From: Curtobacterium sp. UNCCL20 | Lineage (GTDB): Bacteria; Actinomycetota; Actinomycetes; Actinomycetales; Microbacteriaceae | DNA: 64,000 bases | Direction of reading: 5' to 3' | Assembly (NCBI RefSeq): GCF_900101675.1 | Contig: NZ_FNKG01000001.1 | Location: forward strand, 1,781,378-1,845,377 | In this document: piece by piece, positions 1-6,822 of the stretch | Numbering within the stretch: the first letter of the stretch is position 1 | Layout: the number at the start of each line of letters is the position of its first letter | Notes under the pieces: model-generated | Databases searched by the model: none | What the model was told of the DNA's origin: nothing | The model's input: the letters and a program-made list of their open reading frames with translations, nothing else | Translations under genes and position numbers: made by a program

Positions 1-2
1 AA

Positions 3-776
3 CAGCCGCCGGTGCTGCCGTTCGACGCCTCCGTCCCCGAGGACACCGCCCGTCACCGGCGGGACGGCGCGTACGCGGTCCGGCTCGGGCTCGCCGAGGT
101 CTCGTCGCTCGGACGCAAGAGCGCCGAGAAGATCGTCGCCGAACGTGACGCGCACGGGCCCTTCACCGACATGTCCGACCTGGCCCGCCGGGTCGGCCTG
201 ACCACGGCGCAGCTCGAGGCGCTCGCCGCCGCCGACGCGTTCGCCGCGCTCGGGGTCGACCGTCGCGGGGGCATGTGGTCCGCGGCCCAGGCTGCCGCCG
301 AGCGTCCCGACCAGCTGCCGGACACCCAGGTGTTCGTGCAGCCGCCGCTGTTCGGGCAGATGACCAGCGGCGACGTCCTCATCGCGGACATGTGGTCGAC
401 GGGCATGACGACGGACGACCACCCCGTGCGGCACGTCCGCGACGGACTCGTCGCCCGCGGGGTGCTCAGCGTGCAGGACACCGCGACGGCCGAGACCGGG
501 CGGCGGGTGGAGGTCGGCGGCATCGTGACGCACCGGCAGCGTCCGGCGACGGCGTCCGGCATCACGTTCATGAACGTCGAGGACGAGACCGGGCTGGTGA
601 ACGTGATCTGCAGCGTCGGGGTGTGGGGACGCTACCGGCGGGTCGCCCGTGAATCGCCGGCGGTGATCGTGCGGGGGATCCTCGAACGGTCGCCGGACGG
701 GGTCGTCAACCTGGTGGCCGACCGGATCGAGCACCTGTCGCTGTCGGTCCGCACCCGGTCGCGGGACTTCCAGTGA
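3..776 (+). CDS. dnaE2: Error-prone DNA polymerase DnaE2, C-terminal part (5' end outside window)
   Basis: The reading frame is open from the first bases of the window and ends at TGA 774-776, leaving about 257 C-terminal residues. The segment LGLAEVSSLGRKSAEKIVAER resembles the helix-hairpin-helix region that follows the polymerase core of C-family polymerases. The last ~100 residues (GRRVEVGGIVTHRQRPATASG, then FMNVEDETGLVNVI) are the OB-fold nucleic-acid-binding domain. The short linker and the end directly after the OB fold fit DnaE2 better than replicative DnaE1. DnaE2 is the SOS-induced translesion polymerase that works with ImuA'/ImuB; those partners would lie upstream, outside the window. 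Confidence 0.88.
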   Translation, partial: QPPVLPFDASVPEDTARHRRDGAYAVRLGLAEVSSLGRKSAEKIVAERDAHGPFTDMSDLARRVGLTTAQLEALAAADAFAALGVDRRGGMWSAAQAAAERPDQLPDTQVFVQPPLFGQMTSGDVLIADMWSTGMTTDDHPVRHVRDGLVARGVLSVQDTATAETGRRVEVGGIVTHRQRPATASGITFMNVEDETGLVNVICSVGVWGRYRRVARESPAVIVRGILERSPDGVVNLVADRIEHLSLSVRTRSRDFQ

Positions 777-805
777 CGGCCCGAAGGTGCGCCCACGTCA
801 GGCCC

Positions 806-852
806 GCGCCCGCGCCTGCGCCCGAGCACGCGTCCGGCGCCCGCGCCTGCGC
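806..852. repeat. 16-bp direct repeat, 31-bp period, at the 3' end of the histidine kinase
   Basis: GCGCCCGCGCCTGCGC occurs at 806-821 and again at 837-852. The second copy runs into the first base of the kinase stop codon (852-854, minus strand). It is one of several short tandem repeats in this window that abut stop codons. Confidence 0.75.
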
Positions 853-2369
853 TACGGCGCCTCGACCTCGGGGATGCGCACGGTGACCTCGAGCCCACCG
901 GAACGCACGTTGCGGAGCGCCGCGGTACCGCCGGCCCGTTCGGCGACGGCGCGCACGATCGCGAGCCCCAGGCCAGAGCCGCCGGGCAGTGCGATGCCAC
1001 CGGTGGCGGGGTCCGGGGTCGGGCGGGACTTGCGCGCCTCGTCCGGTCGGGTGAACCGGTCGAACGCCACCGGGATGAAGGAGTCGGGGACACCCGGACC
1101 GTCGTCGGTGACCTGCAGGATGCCCTCGCCTGCAGCACTGCGCCACGAGACGAACACGCCCCCACCGCGGGGGAGTGCGGATACCGCGTTGCCGGCGATG
1201 TTCGTGACGAGCTGGGCCATGCCGCCGGTGTCGAGTCGGTACCGGGGCTCCACGGTGCCGGCCCCGATGCCCGGGCCGGAACCACCCACGGCGACCGGAG
1301 GCTCCAGGTCGAAGTCGACGGTGACGTCCTTCGCCGAGGCGATCATCCGCACACGGTCGACGGCGGCCATCACCTCGTCCCCCAGGTCCGACCACGCGGT
1401 GAGGGTCTGTTGCTTGCCGTCCTGGTCGCGTCGCTCGGACTCCTCGATGCGGGAGAGCGCGAGCAGGTCGTTCGCCAGGCGGGACAGCCGGGCGACGCTG
1501 AGCTTCGCCCGCTCGATGTGGGCGGCGAGGGCAGCGGCGTCATCGCCGTCGAGCGACGCGAGGTCGAGCTGGGTCGTCAGGATCGCCAGGGGCGTGCGGA
1601 GTTCGTGGCTCGCGTCGGAGACCATCTGCCGCTCGCGCTCGGTCGCCTGGCGGGTGCGGGCGAGGAAGGCGTTCAAGGTCGTTGCGAGGGACGCCAGTTC
1701 GTCCTGGGCGGGACCGACCGGCAGCTCGGCGCGCTCCGGGGCGACGGAGAGCCGTTCGGCCTCGCGGCGCATCCGGTTCACCGGGCGCAGGGCGGTGGTC
1801 GCCAGCACCCACGAGGCCACCCCGAACGCGACGAGGATCGCGAGTCCGGTGAGCGAGAGCGTCGAGGTGAGGTCGTCGACGACGATGGCCTCTGCCTGCG
1901 AGTTCCGTGCGGCGACGACGGTCCACCGGCCGGCCTGGTTCACCGGGTGCTCGACGACGACACGGTACTCCGACCCGGACACGCTGATGAGTGAGGTGCC
2001 CGCCTTCGTCGAGGTCAGGCTGCCGAGCGCGCGCTCGACCTTGGGCGGCATGGTCGACAAGGCGACGTCCCCGGACGGGGACACGACCGCGACGAGCTGG
2101 AGGTTGCCGGGAGCGGACAGCTTGGGCTCACTGTCGACCTCGAGCGTCGCGACGTACGGGTCCGCGTCGGCGTCGAGCAGGGTACGCGTGGCGCTCGCCA
2201 CGACGCTGACCACCTGGAACCGCATGACGAGCACGAGCAGGACGATGACGACCGCGGCGATCGCGGTGGAGCCGATCGTGATCCGCGCGCGGAGCGAGAG
2301 CAGCCGCAACGGACGCAGCAGGCCGCGCCTCGGGGTGTCCCTTCCGGAGGTGGGCAGCGGCCCGGTCAC
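852..2369 (-). CDS. Two-component sensor histidine kinase
   Basis: A 505-residue membrane kinase that senses an unknown signal and phosphorylates the adjacent response regulator. Order of parts: cationic N-terminus, membrane segment ~31-52, extracytoplasmic sensor ~53-170, second membrane segment ~172-191, HAMP, dimerisation/H-box SHELRTPLAIL with phospho-acceptor His255, then HATPase_c with an N-box-like stretch (TNIAGNAVSAL), DDGPGVP and GGSGLGLAIV. The N-box lacks the usual NLLxNA spelling but keeps the Asn. Its start overlaps the regulator stop by 4 bp (ATGA), so the two are translationally coupled. Class is certain; the stimulus cannot be read from sequence. Confidence 0.92.
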   Translation of the reverse strand: MTGPLPTSGRDTPRRGLLRPLRLLSLRARITIGSTAIAAVVIVLLVLVMRFQVVSVVASATRTLLDADADPYVATLEVDSEPKLSAPGNLQLVAVVSPSGDVALSTMPPKVERALGSLTSTKAGTSLISVSGSEYRVVVEHPVNQAGRWTVVAARNSQAEAIVVDDLTSTLSLTGLAILVAFGVASWVLATTALRPVNRMRREAERLSVAPERAELPVGPAQDELASLATTLNAFLARTRQATERERQMVSDASHELRTPLAILTTQLDLASLDGDDAAALAAHIERAKLSVARLSRLANDLLALSRIEESERRDQDGKQQTLTAWSDLGDEVMAAVDRVRMIASAKDVTVDFDLEPPVAVGGSGPGIGAGTVEPRYRLDTGGMAQLVTNIAGNAVSALPRGGGVFVSWRSAAGEGILQVTDDGPGVPDSFIPVAFDRFTRPDEARKSRPTPDPATGGIALPGGSGLGLAIVRAVAERAGGTAALRNVRSGGLEVTVRIPEVEAP

Positions 2370-3043
2370 GCCCCGAGGAGGTCGAGCCGGTAGCCGCGAC
2401 CCCGGACGGTGGAGATCGCCACGGTGGCCTCGTGCGAGGTCAGCTTCTTCCGGAGGTACGAGATGTACTGCTCGACGACGTTCGGGTCGACGTGCTGCGA
2501 GCCGTCCCAGACCTCCTCGAGGATCTTCGGACGGTCGACCACGGTGCCGACGGAGCGTGCGAGCAGCCGGAGCAGCGCGAACTCGGTGGGGCTCATCGCG
2601 ACGCGCTGGCCCTTGATCGCCACGCGGCGGGCCTCGGAGTCGATGGCGACGTCGCCGACTTCGATGGTGCGCGGCGCACCGGCGGACTCGCGACGGCCGA
2701 GCGCACGGAGGCGGGCGGTCAGCTCGGCGAACGCGAACGGCTTCGTGAGGTAGTCGTCGGCACCGGCGTCGAGCCCGAACACCCGGTCGTCGACGGCGTC
2801 GCGCGCGGTCACGAGCAGGATGCGGACGGGGTCCTCACGCTCGCGGATCCGTCGGGCGAGCTCGAAGCCGGACATGCCGGGCATCATCACGTCCACGACG
2901 GCCAGGTCGAACGCCTGCTCGCCGAGCGCGATCAGCGCCTCGACACCGTTCTCGACCGCCGTGACGCGGTACCCCTCAGCGGCGAGACCACGCTCCATCA
3001 GGGCGCGCATCTCGTCATCGTCCTCGACCACCAACAGGCGCAT
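2366..3043 (-). CDS. OmpR/PhoB-family response regulator
   Basis: 225 residues, upstream partner of the overlapping kinase. The receiver domain has the acidic pocket VVEDDDE at the N-terminus, phospho-acceptor Asp51 in VVDVMMPGMSGFEL, and the switch Lys in LTKPFAF near residue 101. The C-terminal winged-helix domain ends in the typical RGRGYRLDLL. The start is supported by GAGGAGG about 5 nt upstream of ATG. No clear operator repeats were seen between this gene and the divergent gene at 3241. Confidence 0.94.
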   Translation of the reverse strand: MRLLVVEDDDEMRALMERGLAAEGYRVTAVENGVEALIALGEQAFDLAVVDVMMPGMSGFELARRIREREDPVRILLVTARDAVDDRVFGLDAGADDYLTKPFAFAELTARLRALGRRESAGAPRTIEVGDVAIDSEARRVAIKGQRVAMSPTEFALLRLLARSVGTVVDRPKILEEVWDGSQHVDPNVVEQYISYLRKKLTSHEATVAISTVRGRGYRLDLLGA

Positions 3044-3185
3044 AGCGACCTCCTCGGACCCATCGTGGCATCGAACGGGCCGACCAGGGGTGTTCCGCCA
3101 CCGAACTCGCTGAATCTCGTCACAGTCACGGGGCAGAACGGTCTGTCCCTCGTTCGTGGGACGTGAGGACTTCTTGCTTCGTTGC

Positions 3186-3191
3186 TAGGCT
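3186..3191 (+). promoter_or_regulatory. -10-like TAGGCT upstream of the 3241 gene
   Basis: TAGGCT matches the actinobacterial TANNNT -10. The predicted transcript would have a ~45-nt leader before ATG 3241. No convincing -35 at the right spacing. Confidence 0.45.
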
Positions 3192-3240
3192 CGCGCAGCG
3201 GACCAGGCGTACCCGACGTCGTGTCCGCACTGGGGGCACC

Positions 3241-3549
3241 ATGAACGAATCGCCGGAACACCCGGCTCTCATCCGTCTGCGCGCTGAGCTGGACGCTGCC
3301 TGGAAGGGCATCGGCATCCTCGGGGACATGGCGGACGACAGTCGCGACCGCGTCGTCGCCGAGCTCCGGGCTGCCGTGCCCGACGTCGCGAGTCGTGCTG
3401 CACGTGCCGCCGGAGCTGACGCCGCCGTCGCCGAGATCAGCCGGTTCGCCGACGCCGAGGTCGTGACGAGCGACGCCGCCGTCCCGACCGCGACCATCTG
3501 GGACGACATCGTGCACTCCGCGGCCGAGGCGGCCTCCGCCGCGCGCTGA
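3241..3549 (+). CDS. Small hypothetical protein, 102 aa
   Basis: Function not recognised. The predicted product is soluble, Ala-rich and largely helical (blocks such as LIRLRAELDAAWKGIGI and SRAARAAGADAAVAEI), with no signal peptide, membrane segment or metal motif. ATG 3241 was chosen because an in-frame extension to 3163 would run through the promoter-like TAGGCT at 3186 and is Arg-rich like shadow sequence. It stands alone, divergent from the two-component operon, with a hairpin array downstream. High-GC third positions support real coding. Confidence 0.6.
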   Translation: MNESPEHPALIRLRAELDAAWKGIGILGDMADDSRDRVVAELRAAVPDVASRAARAAGADAAVAEISRFADAEVVTSDAAVPTATIWDDIVHSAAEAASAAR

Positions 3550-3927
3550 CCCCGCCTCTCCCGGTCACGTCCCTCCCGCGTCTCGCCGCCGCGAGCGGGC
3601 GGAACCCCCGGGTGCCAGTCAGGTGCACCCTGGCACTCCGCCCGTTCGCGCAGCCGCGGATGCGTCCGTCCTGTCTGTCGGACTGGAGGCCCGTGGCGGC
3701 CTGGTCCCGCGCCTCCAGGCCGTCCCGTTCCGCGCCGCAGACGCGAGCGGGCGGAACCTCGGGGTGCCCGCCGGGCGCGCCCTGGTGATTGACCCGCTCG
3801 CGGGGTCGCGGACGCGAGCGGGCGGAACCTCTGGGTGCCCGCCGGCGCGCCCTGGTATTTGACCCGCTCGTGCAGCGCACACCAACGAGCACCACCCACG
3901 TGCCGCGCACCCTCGGCAGGGGACGGG
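3550..3927. repeat. Gene-free interval with a three-copy hairpin array and a CTGGAGG palindrome
   Basis: No gene is supported here. Three related units start with GCGAGCGGGCGGAAC at 3591, 3743 and 3814. Units two and three are about 58 bp long and end in GACCCGCTCG, complementary to their own start, so each can fold as a stem-loop. Unit one is more divergent and closes with CGCCCGTTCGCG near 3640-3651. A different palindrome, CTGGAGGC...GCCTCCAG, lies between units one and two (3683-3718). The interval separates convergent genes (ends 3549 and 3928), so the hairpins may terminate transcription from both sides. Confidence 0.7.
3683..3718. repeat. CTGGAGG-family palindrome, copy 1
   Basis: CTGGAGGC (3683-3690) pairs with GCCTCCAG (3711-3718). 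It is a member of a dispersed intergenic hairpin family seen about ten times in this window. Confidence 0.75.
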
Positions 3928-5094
3928 TCAGTCGTCTTCGCCGAGGAGCTCCTCGCGGACGCGTCGGATGTCCTCGAGCAGCGCCCCGATGAGCACCCAG
4001 TGACGGGAGTTCGGCCGGATCACCTCGATCGGTGCCGTCAGGGCAGGCTCCGGCGATGCGACAGCACCCGCGGCATCCGACACGGACGCAGAAGCGAGAC
4101 CAGCGGACGCCGAAACGGGACCAGCAAAGCCCGACCCCGACCCCGACGCCGACGCCACCCGAGCCCCGAGCGCCCGCACGTCCGCCCCGATCCGCGCGAC
4201 CTCGGTGGCGATGCTCCCGACGACCGGGTCCGCTCGGAGGTCCGGAGCGGTGTTGTCCTGGATCGCCCGGGTCATCCCCGTGACCCGGGTGATGAGCACC
4301 CGCAGGTGCTCGGCGACGTCGATGTCGTCGTCGAGGATGGTGCGGTGCCGGCCGCCGCGCGGGTTCATGGTGAGGGACTCCCGGGCGGCGGTGAGCGACG
4401 CCTCGGCTCGCGCGTGCTGCTGCCGGAGCGCCCGCGCCTGCAGGAGCGCCTCGTGCCAGCGCCCCTCGTCCCACCCCTCGGTGAGGCCGATCGCCACCCG
4501 TTCGTAGGCGGCGGCGGTGTCCCGGGCGAGACGCGCGACGGCGAGGTGTGCGGGGCCGAGCAGCACCGGCGGCACGATGAGGGCGTTCACGATGAGTGCC
4601 ACGATCGCTCCGAGGACGGTCTCGAGGATCCGGTCGGCGGAGTAGTTCGGGGTGACGACGCCCGCGGTGAGGACGAGCATCCCGCTGATGCCGACCTGGG
4701 TTGCCGAGGTCGGGGTGAGGCGGAGCGCCCAGGCGATGAGGATCGCGAGCACGATGACGAGCAGCACGACCCAGACCGAGTCGCCGAGCAGCAGGTGGAA
4801 GCCGGTGGCGAGCACGACGCCGAGGACGACCCCGGCGCTGCGCTCGAGTCCCTTCACGAAGGACTGGTTGATGCTCGGCTGCACGACCAGCAGCGCGGCG
4901 ATGGCAGCGAAGGTCGGGAACGGCCCGTCGATGAGCACCCGGCAGAGGAGCACCGCGGCGACGACCGCCACCGCGGTCTTGACGACCTGCAGGAACGGCG
5001 TGCGACTGGAGCTGCGGAGACGCGCGACCGGGTTCACGACGACCACGGTAGCCACGAGCCGCACGCCGAGCCGTGCACGAACGCGACGAAACAC
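3928..5094 (-). CDS. Aromatic acid exporter family / FUSC-like integral membrane protein
   Basis: 388 residues. The N-terminal half has about six hydrophobic segments (for example VVKTAVAVVAAVLLCRVLI and WVVLLVIVLAILIAWAL) with the PTFAAIAALLVVQPSINQSF stretch typical of the ArAE/FUSC superfamily. The C-terminal half is cytoplasmic and helical (~185-388), with a low-complexity SASGSGSGFAG linker. Family members export aromatic acids or are of unknown substrate; substrate is not inferable here. ATG 5094 overlaps the longest version of the divergent phosphotransferase gene, but not its preferred start at 5118. Confidence 0.82.
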   Translation of the reverse strand: MFRRVRARLGVRLVATVVVVNPVARLRSSSRTPFLQVVKTAVAVVAAVLLCRVLIDGPFPTFAAIAALLVVQPSINQSFVKGLERSAGVVLGVVLATGFHLLLGDSVWVVLLVIVLAILIAWALRLTPTSATQVGISGMLVLTAGVVTPNYSADRILETVLGAIVALIVNALIVPPVLLGPAHLAVARLARDTAAAYERVAIGLTEGWDEGRWHEALLQARALRQQHARAEASLTAARESLTMNPRGGRHRTILDDDIDVAEHLRVLITRVTGMTRAIQDNTAPDLRADPVVGSIATEVARIGADVRALGARVASASGSGSGFAGPVSASAGLASASVSDAAGAVASPEPALTAPIEVIRPNSRHWVLIGALLEDIRRVREELLGEDD

Positions 5095-5105
5095 TCCCGG
5101 TCGGG

Positions 5106-5111
5106 TTGACT
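5106..5111 (+). promoter_or_regulatory. -10-like TTGACT, leaderless arrangement
   Basis: TTGACT lies 6 nt before GTG 5118. The same GGTTGACTGG context precedes the FKBP gene at 28362 by 7 nt, which supports a -10 rather than -35 role. Confidence 0.5.
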
Positions 5112-5117
5112 GGTGTC

Positions 5118-6362
5118 GTGTGGCCCAACCATGAGCGCGTCATCCCGCAGGCCTTCGCCGGCTCCGGGACCTCCGTGGTGGCCGCACGCGCCCACTCGGT
5201 GGAACCGTCCGGCAACGGCTACCTCTACGGGTACGAGGTCGACACGGTCGACCGGAACGGCCAGCGTGCCACGGTCCTGACGTACGTCGACACCGGCGGC
5301 GCCCACGACCAGAACAGCGCGATCGTCACCGACCCGGCGACCGGCGACCCGGTGTCGGTGTGGGCGTACCCGAACGACCCCGGGCTGCCGGTGCTGCCGC
5401 AGGTGACGTACCGCGACGCCGTCGCCGAGCTCCTGACCACCCTCGGCATGCCCGTCACGAACCCGACGCTCACGGTCGCGGCGTACCGGCCGGGCAAACG
5501 TGCCGTGGTCCGCGTCGACGCGGTCGAGGGGACGGTCTTCCTGAAGGTCGTGCGGCCGCACCGGGTCGCGTCGATCGAGAAGTCGCACGAGCAGTTCGTC
5601 GCCGCCGGGCTGCCGGTGCCGCGGGTGCTGTCGAGCCGCGGCGACGGGCTGCTCGTCCTCGAGCGGATCCGGGGCGTCCCGGCGGGCAGTCGGATCCTCG
5701 ACATCGCCGACGACCCTCGGTTCGTGGCGTCCCTCGCGGCGCTCACCGGTCGGATCGCGACGGTGCCGATGACGCAGCAGGCCCGCGCGGACGCGATGGA
5801 CCACGCGGACTGGCACCGGCGGACCCTGGTCGCCGCGCTGCCGCAGGACGCCGAGGAGATCGACGCGCTGTACGACGCGATCGGCCGGCGGTCGATCGGT
5901 TGGGCGACGGCGACGAAGCAGGTCGTGCACGGCGACCTCCACCTCGAGCAGGTCTTCGTCGACGAGGACGAGCCGTGGCGGATCTCCGGCCTCCTCGACA
6001 TCGACACCGCGGGCTGGGGCTTCCCGGTGCGGGACATCGGCGCCGTGGTCGCGCACCTCGTCGTCACCGGGTTGTGGCACCGCTCGCGCGGCGATGCGGA
6101 GCGCGGTGCTGCCGCCGAGCGTCTGGCCGACGCCGTCGCCCGCGACTGGGTCCTGCGGAACCCCGACCAGGCGGACCGCATCGGCCCGGCGATCGGGGCA
6201 CAGCTCCTCGCGCACGCCGGCGGACAGGCCACCACCGGGTCCGCGAACGGCATCAACACGGCGGAGCAGCTCCTCGCGGCGACGCAGGCCGCCCTGGCGG
6301 ACGCAGCCCCGATCCTCCCGTCCGACGGTCTGGTCCGTCCGCGGTCGGCTCCGCAGGTCTGA
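5118..6362 (+). CDS. APH-fold phosphotransferase (aminoglycoside phosphotransferase / maltokinase-like)
   Basis: A soluble kinase-fold protein of 414 residues from GTG 5118. The C-terminal lobe carries the Brenner-type motif VVHGDLHLEQVFVDE (catalytic Asp near residue 273) and a DFG-equivalent LLDIDTAGWG about 25 residues later. The N-terminal ~115 residues are not kinase-like and resemble the cap of maltokinase-type proteins only loosely. GTG 5118 is preferred over GTG 5073 because the latter would overlap the divergent membrane-protein gene and because TTGACT sits 6 nt before 5118. Substrate is unknown; resistance cannot be claimed. Confidence 0.75.
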   Translation: MWPNHERVIPQAFAGSGTSVVAARAHSVEPSGNGYLYGYEVDTVDRNGQRATVLTYVDTGGAHDQNSAIVTDPATGDPVSVWAYPNDPGLPVLPQVTYRDAVAELLTTLGMPVTNPTLTVAAYRPGKRAVVRVDAVEGTVFLKVVRPHRVASIEKSHEQFVAAGLPVPRVLSSRGDGLLVLERIRGVPAGSRILDIADDPRFVASLAALTGRIATVPMTQQARADAMDHADWHRRTLVAALPQDAEEIDALYDAIGRRSIGWATATKQVVHGDLHLEQVFVDEDEPWRISGLLDIDTAGWGFPVRDIGAVVAHLVVTGLWHRSRGDAERGAAAERLADAVARDWVLRNPDQADRIGPAIGAQLLAHAGGQATTGSANGINTAEQLLAATQAALADAAPILPSDGLVRPRSAPQV

Positions 6363-6411
6363 GACCGGCTCCGCACCGCGACGCGTGCGGTGCGGGTCGG
6401 GCGCGAACCGT

Positions 6412-6437
6412 GCCTCCAGGGCCGGCTGCCTGGAGGC
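6412..6437. repeat. CTGGAGG-family palindrome, inverted copy
   Basis: GCCTCCAGG (6412-6420) pairs with CCTGGAGGC (6429-6437) around a GCCGGCTG loop. Located 50 bp after the phosphotransferase stop, where a terminator would be expected. Confidence 0.7.
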
Positions 6438-6485
6438 GCGACGCGCGCGGGCGACGTCGTGTCGCGTCCGTCGGTGGTCGGGGAG

Positions 6486-6491
6486 TAAACT
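6486..6491 (+). promoter_or_regulatory. -10-like TAAACT for the SNF2 leader
   Basis: TAAACT is the most AT-rich TANNNT match in the interval. It would start a ~325-nt leader in front of TTG 6823. Confidence 0.5.
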
Positions 6492-6822
6492 GAGCGCGCA
6501 CGCACCGCGTTCCCGCGTGCCGCGTCGATTCCGGACGCAGCAGTCGGTCGCTTGACCGAGGTGGGAACCGGATCCGTGGTCGTCCCGAGGGGGCGTCACG
6601 TGCGTGTGACGGCGCCGGATCCCGGCGCGGACCGTCGCATCCGGTGCCCTGGTGGCCGCGATGGGAACGGTCCGCGGGACTCCACCGGACGTCCCGAGGT
6701 GGGGACCGGCGAAGCGGCGGGCCACGGTGGCCCGCGAGCACCGGAGGCGTGTCAGGCCCCGGTGGAGGACTTCCGCCCCGAGGGGCGATCGCCCGTGACG
6801 AACGGGCGGAACAGGAGGAGCG
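6492..6822 (+). ncRNA. Candidate structured leader RNA upstream of the SNF2 helicase
   Basis: Together with the palindrome at 6412, this covers the 460-bp gene-free stretch 6363-6822. At least five stable hairpins follow one another: 6594-6599/6606-6611 (6 bp); 6675-6680/6691-6696 nested inside 6669-6673/6703-6707; 6717-6724/6728-6735 (8 bp, CGG loop); 6774-6779/6782-6787 (6 bp, tight loop); 6790-6796/6802-6808 (7 bp, 5-nt loop). The last closes 4 nt before the ribosome binding site AGGAGG (6813-6818). It does not match the conserved cores of RNase P, tmRNA, SRP RNA or 6S RNA that I know. It could be a cis-regulatory leader or a processed small RNA. Confidence 0.45.

Noticed and set aside
3591..3871. 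CRISPR or IS remnant
   Set aside because: Three unequal self-complementary units, no cas genes, transposase or terminal duplications.
6492..6822. RNase P RNA, tmRNA or SRP RNA
   Set aside because: The conserved core sequences (for example GAGGAAAGTCC of RNase P or the GGAAGG/AGCAGC SRP loop) are absent.
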